A stretch of DNA of 64,000 bases. Origin: Nesterenkonia sp. PF2B19 (GTDB taxonomy: Bacteria; Actinomycetota; Actinomycetes; Actinomycetales; Micrococcaceae). The position numbers were made by a program, and so were the translations under genes. Location of the stretch: assembly GCF_001758425.2 (NCBI RefSeq), contig NZ_MDSS02000012.1, forward strand, positions 1 to 64,000. Reading direction: 5' to 3'. Every line of letters starts with the position of its first letter. Position 1 is the stretch's first letter. The notes below the pieces were generated by a model that saw nothing but the letters and a program-made list of their open reading frames with translations, did no database searches and was not told the DNA's origin. Of the stretch, positions 32,411 to 42,107 are shown piece after piece.

Positions 32411-33700
32411 TCAGAAGCCGGCGATCTCCAGCTCGTTCTCCAGGTCCTCCTGGAGAGAGTCCTCGATGCTGGACACACCGATCTTCTGGATGATCTCGTT
32501 CAGGAAGCCACGGACCACCAGCTGGCGGGCCTCCTTCTCCGGGATGCCCCGGGCCATGAGGTAGAAGAGGTGGTTCTCGTCGAACCGTCCGGTGGAGGAG
32601 GCGTGCCCGGCCCCCTCGATGACGCCGGTCTCGATCTCCAGGTTCGGCACCGAGTCCGCGCGGGCTCCGTCGGTGAGCACCAGATTCTGGTTCTTCTCGT
32701 AGGAGTCGGTCCCCACGGCCTCCTTGCGGATGAGCACGTCACCCACCCACACGGTGCGGGCCGAGGCGCCCTGGAGAGCGCCCTTGTACAGGACGTTGGA
32801 CGTGTTCCGCGGCGAGTTGTGGTCCACGAACGTCCGGTGCTCAATGTGCTGACCGGCATCGGCGAAGTACAGGCCGTACATCTCCGCCTCCGCACCCTCG
32901 GCGGCGTAGCGGAAGTTGGTGTTGAGGCGGATGACTGCGCCGCCCAGCGACACGGCGACGTGCTTGTAGGACGCGTCGCGACCGACCTCGGCGTCGTGCT
33001 GTCCGACGTGGACGGCGTCGTCGTCCCAGCGCTGCAGGGAGATCACCTTCACGTCGGCGCCGTCGCCAACGATCACCTCCACGTTGCCGTTGAAGGCCGC
33101 GCTGCCGCGGTGCTCGAGCACGAACACCGCCTTCGCGTGGGTCCCGGCCTGCAGCACGATGTGGCTGTTGGCGCGACGTCCGGCGCCCGCCCCGGTGATG
33201 TCCACGCGGATCGGCTCCGCGACCTCGACGTCGGCCGGCACGCTGACGTGCAGCGCGTCGTCGACGTTCTTGGCCGCGACGGCGGCTGCGCGGTCCGCCG
33301 GCTGCAGGACGCTGTCGCGCGGAGCGATCCCCTGGGCCAGCGAGGAGACGACGACGTCCTCGGAGGCGGTGACGCGGTGCTCCGCGGCGTCGGCCTGACC
33401 TGCCTCGTCGGTCAGCACGCCGGTCAGCTTCTTCAGCGGAGTGAAGCGCCACTCCTCCTCACGGCCGCTCGGCTGCGGGAAGCCGGCGACGTCGAATCCG
33501 GTGTGCCGGTTGGCCCGGGAGCCGATGCCGGAGGTCAGCTGCTTCGTCTCACCGAGCCCGCCGTGGCTGTGCTCAGCGGCCTGGTTGGTCTCAGCGGCGA
33601 GGTTCTCGCCCTCCTCCGTCATGCCGGGGATGGAGATGCGGCGTTCGCCGACCTCCACTCCTGCGACCTTCTCCGCCTGGTCAGCGGGGGTGTTCGTCAT
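32411..33700 (-). CDS. sufD: SufD, Fe-S scaffold subunit
   Basis: 429 residues. It has the right-handed beta-helix of the SufBD family and conserved C-terminal motifs ([56 protein letters not shown]). It pairs with SufB and SufC as the cluster-building scaffold and is thought to help iron entry. The 116-bp gap to sufB is longer than other gaps in the operon but holds no obvious promoter. Confidence 0.95.
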   Translation of the reverse strand: MTNTPADQAEKVAGVEVGERRISIPGMTEEGENLAAETNQAAEHSHGGLGETKQLTSGIGSRANRHTGFDVAGFPQPSGREEEWRFTPLKKLTGVLTDEAGQADAAEHRVTASEDVVVSSLAQGIAPRDSVLQPADRAAAVAAKNVDDALHVSVPADVEVAEPIRVDITGAGAGRRANSHIVLQAGTHAKAVFVLEHRGSAAFNGNVEVIVGDGADVKVISLQRWDDDAVHVGQHDAEVGRDASYKHVAVSLGGAVIRLNTNFRYAAEGAEAEMYGLYFADAGQHIEHRTFVDHNSPRNTSNVLYKGALQGASARTVWVGDVLIRKEAVGTDSYEKNQNLVLTDGARADSVPNLEIETGVIEGAGHASSTGRFDENHLFYLMARGIPEKEARQLVVRGFLNEIIQKIGVSSIEDSLQEDLENELEIAGF

Positions 33701-33816
33701 CTGTTCCTCGTCCCTTGTCTGTCGTGGAGATGTGGGTGAAGTCTGATCTCACGGAGACCCGCCCCGGGGGCTCCCCCCGGAGCGGGTGTCCGTGCGTACG
33801 GCGATGAGGCCTCCGG

Positions 33817-35274
33817 TCAGCCGACCGAGCCTTCCATCTGCAGCTCGATGAGGCGGTTCAGCTCGAGGGCGTACTCCATCGGCAGCTCCCGGGCGATCGG
33901 CTCGATGAAGCCGCGCACGATCATCGCCATGGCCTCGTCCTCGGCCAGCCCGCGGGCCATGAGGTAGAACAGCTGGTCCTCGGAGACCTTGGAGACGGTG
34001 GCCTCGTGCCCGAGGGTCACGTCGTCCTCGCGGATGTCGATGTACGGGTAGGTGTCGGTCTTTGAGATCGTGTCCACCAGCAGGGCGTCACACACCACGG
34101 AGTTCGCCGAGTGCTCGGCTCCCTCGTTGACCTGGACCAGGCCGCGGTAGGAGGCGCGCCCACCGTTGCGGGCCACCGACTTCGAGACGATGGAGCTCGA
34201 GGTGTGCGGCGCCATGTGGACCATCTTGGAGCCGGTGTCCTGGTGCTGACCCTCGCCGGCGAAGGCCACAGAGAGGGTCTCACCCTTGGCGTGCTCACCG
34301 GTCAGGTAGACCGCGGGGTACTTCATGGTGACCTTGGAACCGATGTTTCCGTCGATCCACTCCATGGTGCCGCCGGCGTCGACGACGGCGCGCTTGGTGA
34401 CCAGGTTGTACACGTTGTTCGACCAGTTCTGGATGGTCGTGTAGCGCACGCGGGCGTTCTTCTTGACCACGATCTCCACGACCGCCGAGTGCAGCGAGTC
34501 GGTGTCATAGATCGGGGCGGTGCAGCCCTCGATGTAGTGGACGTAGGAGTCCTCGTCGGCGATGATCAGGGTTCGCTCGAACTGACCCATGTTCTCGGTG
34601 TTGATGCGGAAGTAGGCCTGGAGCGGGATCTCGACGTGCACGCCCTTGGGGACGTAGACGAAGGAGCCGCCGGACCACACCGCGGTGTTCAGGGCGGCGA
34701 ACTTGTTGTCGCCCACCGGGATGACGGAGCCGAAGTACTCCTCGAAGAACTCCGGGTGCTCCTTCAGTGCGGTGTCGGTGTCCATGAAGATGACGCCCTG
34801 CTCCTCCAGGTCCTCACGGATCTGGTGGTAGACCACCTCAGACTCGTACTGGGCGGCCACGCCGGCCACCAGACGCTCACGCTCGGCCTCCGGGATGCCG
34901 AGCTTCTCATAGGTGTTGCGGATGTCCTCGGGCAGGTCCTCCCAGGTGCGGGCCTGCTTCTCCGTGGAGCGCACGAAGTACTTGATGTTGTCGAAGTCGA
35001 TCTCAGAGAGGTCGGCTCCCCACATCGGCAGCGGCTTGCGCTCGAAGTACTTCAGGCCCTTCTTGCGCAGCTTGAGCATCCACTCCGGCTCGTCCTTCTT
35101 GGAGGAGATGTCGGCGACGACGGCCTCGTCGAGACCGCGCTTGGCGTTGGCGCCGGCGACGTCGGAGTCGGACCAGCCGTACTCATAGGCCCCGATCGCG
35201 TTGAGCTCCGGATTCTTCTCCAGGATCTCAGAGATGACGCCCGGGTCCTCGGTGCGCTGGATCTGCTCGGTCAT
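33817..35274 (-). CDS. sufB: SufB, Fe-S scaffold subunit
   Basis: 485 residues, typical for an intein-free SufB; the M. tuberculosis homologue is much longer because it carries an intein. The conserved core includes [23 protein letters not shown] and the cluster-related Cys in [11 protein letters not shown], and the gene is intact. Its ATG overlaps the sufR stop by 4 bp, so repressor and scaffold are translationally coupled. Confidence 0.96.
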   Translation of the reverse strand: MTEQIQRTEDPGVISEILEKNPELNAIGAYEYGWSDSDVAGANAKRGLDEAVVADISSKKDEPEWMLKLRKKGLKYFERKPLPMWGADLSEIDFDNIKYFVRSTEKQARTWEDLPEDIRNTYEKLGIPEAERERLVAGVAAQYESEVVYHQIREDLEEQGVIFMDTDTALKEHPEFFEEYFGSVIPVGDNKFAALNTAVWSGGSFVYVPKGVHVEIPLQAYFRINTENMGQFERTLIIADEDSYVHYIEGCTAPIYDTDSLHSAVVEIVVKKNARVRYTTIQNWSNNVYNLVTKRAVVDAGGTMEWIDGNIGSKVTMKYPAVYLTGEHAKGETLSVAFAGEGQHQDTGSKMVHMAPHTSSSIVSKSVARNGGRASYRGLVQVNEGAEHSANSVVCDALLVDTISKTDTYPYIDIREDDVTLGHEATVSKVSEDQLFYLMARGLAEDEAMAMIVRGFIEPIARELPMEYALELNRLIELQMEGSVG

Positions 35275-36131
35275 GACAACCTCTCTTGTTGACGGGGGGA
35301 GATGACGATTCTCTTGCGTCCGCCGGACAGGCGGCTGCCTGCGGAGGCGGTGCGTGTCGTGGGGTCCTGCGGGGCATCGGACGCTGAACGTCGGGCCCGC
35401 TGTTCGGCGGCGAGCCGCTCGCGGCCCACCGGGACGTGTGTGGTGCAGACGTGGGCTCCCGCGGCCTGCGTCGAGAGCCGCCGGACGTCCACTTCGAGCA
35501 GGCGAGAGATCATCTCGGTCTCTTCCTCGCAGAACACCGGATGGGCCTCAGCTATTTCCCGCACCGGGCAGTGTCCCTGACAGAGCTGGGTGGACTGCAT
35601 GGCCAGCAGCGGATTGTCCCGGCCCACTTTGCGGGTGAAGCCGGCGAACCCGTCCTCGCTGAAGAGCTCGGCCAGCCTCTCCGCACGCTCGTCGAGGTCG
35701 TCGATGCCGGCCAGGTGCTGGCGGTAGCGATCCTCGTGGCCGGCGAAGTAGGCCTCTGCCAGCGCGCGGGGCGCCTCGTCACCGACGGCGTCGCCGAGCA
35801 CGTCGAGAGCCCGCCGGGCCAACCCGAGATAGTCGTCGCCGAGTACCTGCTGGCCCTCCTGCGAGATCACGTAGCGTCGGGAAGGACGTCCGGCACCCTT
35901 GCGACGGGAGGTGACGTTCTTGATCTCCACGATGCCCTGCTCGGTCATCGCGTCGAGGTGACGGCGTACAGCGGCGGCCGTGAGGTCAAGGCGCCTCCCG
36001 AGCGCCGCAGCGCTGATGGGGCCCTCCTCCACGACGAGCTGCAGCACCCGCTCACGCGTGGTGCCGTCGCCGTCCCGACCCGCGTCGACCTGCGCCGACA
36101 CGGGCTCTGCGGAGCTCCGGCTCGAATACAT
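35271..36131 (-). CDS. sufR: SufR-like Fe-S-sensing transcriptional regulator
   Basis: 286 residues. The N-terminal winged helix (residues 25-90: [34 protein letters not shown]) is followed by a dimer domain and a Cys cluster [19 protein letters not shown], which should hold an Fe-S cluster. SufR represses the suf operon when clusters are plentiful. It is the first gene of the operon, so it regulates itself. A CATAAT -10 lies six bases upstream of the ATG. The last 55 residues are basic and poorly conserved. Confidence 0.92.
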   Translation of the reverse strand: MYSSRSSAEPVSAQVDAGRDGDGTTRERVLQLVVEEGPISAAALGRRLDLTAAAVRRHLDAMTEQGIVEIKNVTSRRKGAGRPSRRYVISQEGQQVLGDDYLGLARRALDVLGDAVGDEAPRALAEAYFAGHEDRYRQHLAGIDDLDERAERLAELFSEDGFAGFTRKVGRDNPLLAMQSTQLCQGHCPVREIAEAHPVFCEEETEMISRLLEVDVRRLSTQAAGAHVCTTHVPVGRERLAAEQRARRSASDAPQDPTTRTASAGSRLSGGRKRIVISPRQQERLS

Positions 36132-36134
36132 GAT

Positions 36135-36159
36135 CCTATTATGACTTATTCAAAACAGG
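36135..36159. promoter_or_regulatory. candidate SufR operator over the suf promoter
   Basis: CCTATT (36135-36140) and AACAGG (36154-36159) form an inverted repeat with one mismatch around a 13-bp spacer. It overlaps the CATAAT -10 of the leftward sufR gene, a fitting place for autorepression. The motif is inferred from position, not matched to a known consensus. Confidence 0.35.
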
Positions 36160-36259
36160 CGTGCCAGTAAGGCGACCCTGCATTGATGCAGATCACAGCC
36201 GGGGTCCACGAGCCCCGGCACAGGATGTCATCCTCCCACCCTCCAGCACCCTCGACCTC

Positions 36260-36278
36260 TACTACAACCTGTAGAAAT
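36260..36278 (+). promoter_or_regulatory. predicted BlaI-family operator in the ABC-ctaA promoter
   Basis: TACTACAACCTGTAGAAAT matches the site before blaI at 16 of 19 positions; the differing centre (ACC versus GGT) is its own reverse complement. It ends one base before a TAGAAT -10 (36280-36285). That -10 is six bases from the GTG start of the ABC gene, so a bound repressor would cover the promoter. Confidence 0.62.
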
Positions 36279-36291
36279 GTAGAATGTCCTG

Positions 36292-37239
36292 GTGCCCCAG
36301 CATCCCCTCTGCCTCAGCCTGCGCCAGGTCCGATACGCGGTCGGCTCCGCCCGGTCCGCAACCGGTGTGCAGGAGATCCTCCGCGGCGTCGACTTCACCG
36401 CCCGCCGCGGCGAAGTGACCGTCCTCCTGGGGCCCAACGGTGCGGGGAAGACCACCGCACTGGGCTGCGCGCAAGGCCTGCTGCGACCCTCCCAGGGCAC
36501 GGTCTCCCTGCTGGGCGAGGACCCCTGGCGGGCCGGGGCTGGGCTGCGCGCCCGGGTCGGCGTCATGCTCCAGGACGGCGGCCTCCCCCAGTCGGTGCGA
36601 CCGAAGGTGCTGCTCGAACACGTCGCCCGGCTCCACGCGGACCCCTGGCCGCTTCAGGACCTGGTGGACCGCCTGGACATGTCCGGATTCATGGGCACCA
36701 CCGTGCGCCGCCTCTCCGGCGGGCAGCGGCAGCGCGTCGCCCTGGCCGCCAGCCTCATCGGCCGCCCGGAGGCCGTCTTCCTGGACGAACCGTCGGCCGG
36801 CCTGGATCCACAGTCGCGGCAGACCGTCTTCGAGCTGGTCACGCATCTGCGGGACCGTGGGCTGGGCATCGTGCTGACCACCCATCTGCTGGAGGAGGCC
36901 CAACGCCTGGCCGATTCGGTGCACATCCTCAAGGACGGCGTCGTCGTGCGGCACGGCACCGTGGCCGAGCTCACCGACGACGGGCGCAGCCGGCGGCTGA
37001 TCTTCGTCTCGCCCCGCACGTTGACCCGTGCCGAGCTCGAGGCGGCTCCGACGCCGATGAGCCTCGACGGCGGGGCGGACAACGAGCCCGGAGCCCGGTG
37101 GGCCGCCGGAGGCATCAGTGGCCCCCAGGATCTCCACCGTCTCACGGACTGGTGGCGCCAGATCGATCTGATGCCCGGCGAGGTCTCCTTCGAGGCCCGC
37201 ACCCTCGAGGACGTCTTCTGGGAGGTCTCCGTCTCATGA
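36292..37239 (+). CDS. ABC transporter ATP-binding protein of the ctaA operon
   Basis: 315 residues from the GTG at 36292, probably leaderless. It has Walker A GPNGAGKTT, signature LSGGQRQRVALAASL and Walker B AVFLDEPSAGLD, with a C-terminal extension of about 90 residues as in DrrA/NatA-type exporters. The next gene overlaps by 4 bp and encodes its permease. The same order (ATPase, permease, CtaA homologue, next to sufR) is known in M. tuberculosis (Rv1458c-Rv1456c beside Rv1460). The substrate is unknown; a link with heme a or oxidase assembly is inferred from the operon. Confidence 0.88.
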   Translation: MPQHPLCLSLRQVRYAVGSARSATGVQEILRGVDFTARRGEVTVLLGPNGAGKTTALGCAQGLLRPSQGTVSLLGEDPWRAGAGLRARVGVMLQDGGLPQSVRPKVLLEHVARLHADPWPLQDLVDRLDMSGFMGTTVRRLSGGQRQRVALAASLIGRPEAVFLDEPSAGLDPQSRQTVFELVTHLRDRGLGIVLTTHLLEEAQRLADSVHILKDGVVVRHGTVAELTDDGRSRRLIFVSPRTLTRAELEAAPTPMSLDGGADNEPGARWAAGGISGPQDLHRLTDWWRQIDLMPGEVSFEARTLEDVFWEVSVS

Positions 37240-38000
37240 CCCCGCCGCTCTCCCGCCCCGCTCCGGCGAGCCGGCGCATCCTCGCCCATGGCTTCTACGA
37301 GACCCGCAACACGCTGCGCAACGGCGAACAGCTGCTGGTCTCGATCATCCTTCCTGTGTTGGTGCTCATCGGAGCGCACCGTCTGGACATCGTCTCCGGT
37401 ACGACCGCCGGAGGCCTCAGCGTGCCCGGGATCGATGTCATCACCCCCGGGGTGCTCGCACTGTCCGTGATGGCCTCTGCCTTCACCGGACAGGGCATCG
37501 CGGCCGGCTTCGAACGGCAGTACGGGGTGCTGGCCTATCTGTCCACCACTCCGCTCGGGCCGACCGGCCTGATCCTCGGCAAGGCCGTGGCCGTCGTCTG
37601 CGTCGTGGTCATCCAGGTGGTCGTCATCGGGGCGGCAGGACTGATGCTGGGCTGGCAGCCTGACCCCGGAGGCCTGGCGTGGCTGTCGCTGGTCCTCGTC
37701 CTGGGTGCCACCGCCTTCACTGCGCTGGGCCTGCTGCTGGCCGGCACGGTGCGAGCAGAGGCGACACTCGCACTGACCAACATCCTGTGGGTTCTGCTGG
37801 GGGCCGCCGGAGGCACCGTGTTCCCGCTCGACCATGACGGACCGGGCGCCCTGCTGCTCCTGCTCCCCTCCGCGGCGCTGGGCGAGGGCCTGCGCGCCGC
37901 TTCCATCGACGGGGCACTGGCCCCGGTCCCTGCTCTCGTCCTGGCGGGCTGGTCCGTGCTCGCCGTCCTCGCCGCACGAAGGTGGTTCCAATGGCGCTGA
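37236..38000 (+). CDS. ABC transporter permease (ABC-2 type) of the ctaA operon
   Basis: 254 residues with about six membrane segments (LLVSIILPVLVLIGAH, VLALSVMASAFTGQGI, AVVCVVVIQVVVIGAAGLML, LSLVLVLGATAFTALGLLLAG and two more). The YGVLAYLSTTPLG stretch is typical of ABC-2 exporters. It overlaps the ATPase gene by 4 bp upstream and ctaA by 10 bp downstream, so all three are tightly coupled. Confidence 0.87.
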   Translation: MTPPLSRPAPASRRILAHGFYETRNTLRNGEQLLVSIILPVLVLIGAHRLDIVSGTTAGGLSVPGIDVITPGVLALSVMASAFTGQGIAAGFERQYGVLAYLSTTPLGPTGLILGKAVAVVCVVVIQVVVIGAAGLMLGWQPDPGGLAWLSLVLVLGATAFTALGLLLAGTVRAEATLALTNILWVLLGAAGGTVFPLDHDGPGALLLLLPSAALGEGLRAASIDGALAPVPALVLAGWSVLAVLAARRWFQWR

Positions 38001-39001
38001 CCGATTCCCTGACCCGCCGACTCCCCACCCGTATCACGACCATGACGCGGATCCTGGCGATCGCCACCCTGGTGTCCAACATCGGCATCATGGTCACCGG
38101 CGGCGCCGTGCGGCTCACCGACTCGGGCCTCGGATGTCCGGAGTGGCCCCGCTGCACCCCCGAGTCCTGGGTCTCCACCCCCGAGATGGGCATCCACGGT
38201 GCGATCGAGTTCGGCAATCGGCTGCTCACCTACGTGCTCATCGCCATCAGCATGGCCATGTTCTTGGCGATCGTCCGGCTCTGGGACAGCCACCGTCCAC
38301 TCGTCGTCCGGTCGCTGCTGATCGGCCTGGGCATTCCGCTGCAGGGCGTGATCGGCGGCATCACCGTCTGGACGAACCTCAACCCGTGGGTGGTGGGCCT
38401 GCACTTCGTGCTGTCCTCGGTCCTCGTCATGCTCGCCGCCCAGCTGCTGCATCGAGTGAACCTGGAGCTCCGACACGACGGTGAGGCCGGACGTCCCCTC
38501 GTGGACGGGCCAGTGGACTCCGTCAGCTCCGCGATGGCTCCGGTCCTGCTGGGCGCCAGCTGGATCGCCGTCGTCCTGGGCACGATCGTCACGGGCACAG
38601 GCCCTCACGCCGGAGACCCGGGCGCCCCCCGGCACGGTTTCGACCCGGACCTGGTCACCCGCCTCCACACGATCCCGGTGTGGGTGCTGTGCGCGGCGAC
38701 GCTGGCCATCCTGGTCCGGCAGCTCCGGCACCAGGCGTCCCCTGCTCAGCGGAAGGCCACCTGGTGGTTGGTCGGCGTGATCCTGGGCCAGGCCACCATC
38801 GGCTATGTCCAGCACTTCACCGGACTCCCCATCCTGCTCGTCCTGCTGCACATGCTCGGCTCCGCCGTGCTCATCGCCGCGGCGATCGTCCTGGTGGACA
38901 GGCTGCGGGCCCCGTATCGGACCCGCGGCCTGGATCGCGGGCCCCGACGCAGGCCTCGGCCCCCGGTGAACACCGAGGTCGACGGTCACATCCTGAGCTG
39001 A
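37991..39001 (+). CDS. ctaA: heme A synthase (COX15/CtaA)
   Basis: 336 residues from the ATG at 37991, which lies inside the end of the permease gene. Eight membrane segments are visible. Heme-binding His/Glu are found in MGIHGAIEFGNRLLTY, VGLHFVLSSVL, TRLHTIPVW and LLHMLGSA; the early motif is DSGLGCPEWPRC. It oxidises the methyl group of heme o to make heme a for cytochrome aa3 oxidase. Its 3' end overlaps the opposite-strand RDD gene by 16 bp. Confidence 0.93.
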   Translation: MALTDSLTRRLPTRITTMTRILAIATLVSNIGIMVTGGAVRLTDSGLGCPEWPRCTPESWVSTPEMGIHGAIEFGNRLLTYVLIAISMAMFLAIVRLWDSHRPLVVRSLLIGLGIPLQGVIGGITVWTNLNPWVVGLHFVLSSVLVMLAAQLLHRVNLELRHDGEAGRPLVDGPVDSVSSAMAPVLLGASWIAVVLGTIVTGTGPHAGDPGAPRHGFDPDLVTRLHTIPVWVLCAATLAILVRQLRHQASPAQRKATWWLVGVILGQATIGYVQHFTGLPILLVLLHMLGSAVLIAAAIVLVDRLRAPYRTRGLDRGPRRRPRPPVNTEVDGHILS

Positions 39002-39423
39002 ACGGTTCCTGACACACGGTCATGGACGGCGCGCCCGTCGGGCCCGAAGAGGATCGCCGGGAGGATCACCACCAGCAGCCCCGTGCGTACGGCCGACCAG
39101 AGCGGGCCCGGGGCCCGAGTGCCGCGCACCACCTGGATGCGGACCAGTCGTTTGCCGATGGTCACCCCGAGCAGACCCACCAGGATGATGTGCATTGCGG
39201 CGAAGATCAGCAGGGTCACCACCGGGTCGCCGGCGAACCAGACGGTGGAGATCAGCAGCGCGATCCCCCAGTCGATCAGCAGAGCCAGCACCCGGCGCCC
39301 GAACGGGGCCAGGCTGCCTGGGCCGTCCTCCGGAAGGCCCAGGCGTTCCCCCGGCCAGCTGTCTCCGGCCCCCTCCCCGGAGGGCTCGGAACCACCAGGG
39401 CGCGCGTCTCGGCTGTCTGCCAC
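38986..39423 (-). CDS. RDD family membrane protein
   Basis: 145 residues from the GTG at 39423, with AGGAG four bases upstream; longer starts lack a ribosome site. After about 45 residues of polar tail comes the RDD domain with Arg and Asp in FGRRVLALLIDWGIALL, then two more membrane segments (VVTLLIFAAMHIILVGLLG and VRTGLLVVILPAILF) and the ending RAVHDRVSGTVQLRM. The role of RDD proteins is poorly known. It converges on ctaA and is divergent from glnA. Confidence 0.85.
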   Translation of the reverse strand: MADSRDARPGGSEPSGEGAGDSWPGERLGLPEDGPGSLAPFGRRVLALLIDWGIALLISTVWFAGDPVVTLLIFAAMHIILVGLLGVTIGKRLVRIQVVRGTRAPGPLWSAVRTGLLVVILPAILFGPDGRAVHDRVSGTVQLRM

Positions 39424-39793
39424 GGATCTCCTCTGCTCGACGGGCCGTCGGCAACATGTCTGCCGACGGACTCCAACCCACCATTCTACGGGCGAGGACG
39501 CTCTCCGGGCGGGACTGACCGACGGGGATGAGCGACTTAAGTTACATGGCTGAAACATTTGCGTGATGGTCGAGAAACCCCGCCTGCCTAGCGTGGACTC
39601 CAGAGCGTGAGCCTCGGCCCACGGCTCAGGTGACGCGGACCGGCCATCACGACGGCACGACCCCGGTGCACCCCCGCCGGATCAGGTCATCGACGGTGAT
39701 CGGTCCCACACACCTGTGCCGATCCGGCTAGGGTGAACAACGCAGACCGGGTCCGCCCGGTGTCCAGCACGATATCCATAGGAGCAAGGACGC
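39424..39793. promoter_or_regulatory. 370-bp control region between the RDD gene and glnA
   Basis: No gene is apparent. The region holds the GlnR box and first glnA promoter (39541-39594), then a leader of about 200 bases. A second possible -10, TAGGGT, lies at 39729-39734, and the glnA ribosome site AGGAGCAAGGA is at the end. I see no strong hairpin in the leader. Confidence 0.5.
39541..39578 (+). promoter_or_regulatory. GlnR box of glnA
   Basis: GTTAC-n6-GAAAC-n6-GTGAT-n6-GAAAC matches the actinobacterial GlnR pattern (gTnAc-n6-GaAAc, repeated) with only the last base of the third block differing. A TAGCGT -10 follows at 39589-39594. GlnR is the OmpR-type nitrogen regulator; its gene is not in this window. 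Confidence 0.72.
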
Positions 39794-41218
39794 ATGTTCA
39801 GCAACCCCGAAGAAGTCCTGAAGTTCATCCAGGAGGAGGATGTCCGCTTCGTCGACATCCGGTTCACGGACCTCCCCGGCAGCCAGCACCACTTCAACGT
39901 CCCGGCGAAGACCGTCGACCTCGACTTCTTCGAGAACGGGCAGCTGTTCGACGGCTCCTCGATCCGCGGGTTCCAGGGCATCGAAGAGTCTGACATGCAG
40001 CTCATCCCGGATGTCGCCACCGCCTTCATCGACGAGTACCGCGTCGAGAAGACCCTGGCGATGAACTTCTCCATCGTGAACCCGCGCACCGGCGAGCCCT
40101 ACGTCCGCGACCCGCGCGGCGTCGCGCAGAAGGCCGAGGAGTACCTGGCTTCCTCCGGCATCGCCGACACCGCCTTCTTCGGTGCTGAGGCCGAGTTCTT
40201 CCTCTTCGACGATGTGAAGTGGCAGTCCTCGCCGCAGGCCTCCTTCTACTCGGTCGACTCCGACGAGGCCAACTGGAAGTCGGCCGAGGAGCTCGCAGGC
40301 GGCAACCTGGGCCACAAGCTCGCCACCAAGGGCGGGTACTTCCCGGTCTCGCCGCAGGACAAGAGCGCCGACCTCCGTGACGCGATCTGCATCGCGATGG
40401 ACAACGCCGGCCTCGAGGTCGAGCGTTCCCACCACGAGGTCGCCGCTCCGGGCCAGCAGGAGATCAACTACAAGTTCAACACGCTGGTCCACGCCGCCGA
40501 CGACGTCCAGAAGTTCAAGTACGTCGTGAAGAACACCGCCGACCAGTTCGGCAAGTCGGCCACGTTCATGCCGAAGCCCGTCTTCGAGGAGAACGGCTCG
40601 GGCATGCACTGCCACCAGTCCCTCTGGAAGGACGGCGAGCCGCTGTTCTTCGACGAGAAGGGCTACGCGAACCTCTCCGACACCGCGCGGTGGTACATCG
40701 GTGGCCTGCTCAAGCACGCCCATGCGGTCCTGGCGTTCACCAACCCGACGGTGAACTCCTACAAGCGACTGGTCAAGGGCTATGAGGCCCCGGTCTCCCT
40801 CGTGTACTCGCAGGGCAACCGTTCCGCCTCGATCCGCATCCCGATCACCGGGGCAAACCCGAAGGCGAAGCGCCTCGAGTTCCGCGCTCCGGACGCCTCG
40901 GGGAACCCGTACCTGGCCTTCGCCGCGCAGATGATGGCCGGCCTGGACGGCATCCGCAACCGCATCGAGCCCCACGAGCCGGTCGACAAGGACCTCTACG
41001 AGCTGCCGCCCGAGGAGCTGGCGACCATCCCTCAGGCCCCCGGCTCGCTGGATGAGGCGCTGGAGGCTCTGGAGAACGACTACGAGTTCCTGCTCGAGGG
41101 CGGGGTGTTCACCGAGGAGATCGTCAAGACCTGGATCGCCTACAAGCGTGAGCAGGAGATCGAGCCGCTGAACCTGCGCCCGAACCCGCACGAGTTCGAG
41201 CTCTACTACTCGGTCTGA
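39794..41218 (+). CDS. glnA: glutamine synthetase type I
   Basis: 474 residues. The beta-grasp start ([23 protein letters not shown]) is followed by the catalytic motifs [33 protein letters not shown] and [11 protein letters not shown], and the ATP-site [10 protein letters not shown]. The adenylylation site is Tyr at about residue 402 in [11 protein letters not shown]. It makes glutamine from glutamate, ammonia and ATP as a dodecamer. The site means that activity can be switched by GlnE, encoded at 43-46 kb. Transcription is probably under GlnR. A strong terminator follows. Confidence 0.97.
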   Translation: MFSNPEEVLKFIQEEDVRFVDIRFTDLPGSQHHFNVPAKTVDLDFFENGQLFDGSSIRGFQGIEESDMQLIPDVATAFIDEYRVEKTLAMNFSIVNPRTGEPYVRDPRGVAQKAEEYLASSGIADTAFFGAEAEFFLFDDVKWQSSPQASFYSVDSDEANWKSAEELAGGNLGHKLATKGGYFPVSPQDKSADLRDAICIAMDNAGLEVERSHHEVAAPGQQEINYKFNTLVHAADDVQKFKYVVKNTADQFGKSATFMPKPVFEENGSGMHCHQSLWKDGEPLFFDEKGYANLSDTARWYIGGLLKHAHAVLAFTNPTVNSYKRLVKGYEAPVSLVYSQGNRSASIRIPITGANPKAKRLEFRAPDASGNPYLAFAAQMMAGLDGIRNRIEPHEPVDKDLYELPPEELATIPQAPGSLDEALEALENDYEFLLEGGVFTEEIVKTWIAYKREQEIEPLNLRPNPHEFELYYSV

Positions 41219-41241
41219 CCCGCAGACTCAGGTCGACGTCG

Positions 41242-41288
41242 AAGGCCCCGTGGGCGGCAGCTGCCAGGCTGTCCCCCACGGGGCCTTT
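41242..41288 (+). terminator. rho-independent-type terminator after glnA
   Basis: Arms 41242-41254 (AAGGCCCCGTGGG) and 41275-41287 are reverse complements, with a further small stem in the loop. A short T-run follows the second arm. It lies 23 bp after the glnA stop. Confidence 0.8.
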
Positions 41289-41446
41289 CGCGTGCGCTGC
41301 GGTGGGCGCCCCTCTGCCCACGGTGCCGGGACCCACGGCCATACGCCCTGGCCACAGACCTCCGCCCGCCACTAAGGTCTGTGGGCATACCCGACGCCCG
41401 ACGACCAGCGGCCACCACATCCCGAAGGCCGCAGGAGGCCGACACC

Positions 41447-41998
41447 ATGTCAGAGATCGCCGCCCGTCACGCCCGGCTCGCCGCCGACTTCAGGAGCACC
41501 GCCGCCTCCGTGCCCCCGGGCCGGTGGGACGCTCCCTCACCCTGCCAGGGCTGGACCGCACACGACGTCGTCGCCCACGTCATCGAGGCGCACCTGATGC
41601 AGCTCGGTTTCGCCGATGCCGTTCCGCAGAACGTGCCTGATGCCGTCGAAGCCCCCGTCGAGGCCCTGGACGTCGTGATCGCCGCGGTCCAGGAACAGCT
41701 CGGGGACCCCGACCGCGCCACGCAGGTGATCGACGGAATCGCCGGGCAGATGCCCTGGGAGACCTCCGTCGACTCGTTCCTGTGCTTCGACCTGCTCGTC
41801 CACCGCTGGGACCTCTCCCGTGCCGCCGGCTTGCCGGAGGCGCTGCCTCCCGAGGACGTCCGTTGGGCGTCGGCCGTCGCCGACGGGTTCGGCGAGATGC
41901 TCCACGCCGAAGGAGTCTGCGCCCCACCGCTGGAACCTCCCCAGGACGCCGATGAGCAGACCACGTTCCTGGCCCGGCTCGGCCGACGCGCCTGGTGA
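41447..41998 (+). CDS. TIGR03086 family metal-binding protein (DinB/maleylpyruvate isomerase-like fold)
   Basis: 183 residues from the ATG at 41447 with AGGAGG upstream. The pattern PSPCQGWTAHDVVAHVIEAH and CFDLLVHRWDLSRAAGLPEAL carries the three His-type metal ligands of the mycothiol-dependent maleylpyruvate isomerase N-terminal domain. Members use or act on mycothiol conjugates, but the substrate of this subgroup is unknown. It is transcribed alone after the glnA terminator, with an LLM enzyme gene 109 bp on. Confidence 0.82.
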   Translation: MSEIAARHARLAADFRSTAASVPPGRWDAPSPCQGWTAHDVVAHVIEAHLMQLGFADAVPQNVPDAVEAPVEALDVVIAAVQEQLGDPDRATQVIDGIAGQMPWETSVDSFLCFDLLVHRWDLSRAAGLPEALPPEDVRWASAVADGFGEMLHAEGVCAPPLEPPQDADEQTTFLARLGRRAW

Positions 41999-42107
41999 TC
42001 ATGCTCTCAGCGAATCCGGGATGACGTGCCGCCGCGCCCCTGTTGGATCCGGTGAGCGCTGACACGGGTCAGCGCACCCGTCCGTCCGGAACCGCCGAGG
42101 AGCCGCT

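Noticed and set aside
33817-35274. An intein in SufB as in M. tuberculosis
   Set aside because: The protein is 485 residues with uninterrupted conserved blocks; no intein is present.
39595-39793. A riboswitch or glutamine-responsive RNA in the glnA leader
   Set aside because: No stable conserved hairpin pattern could be found by eye, and known glnA RNA motifs are from cyanobacteria.
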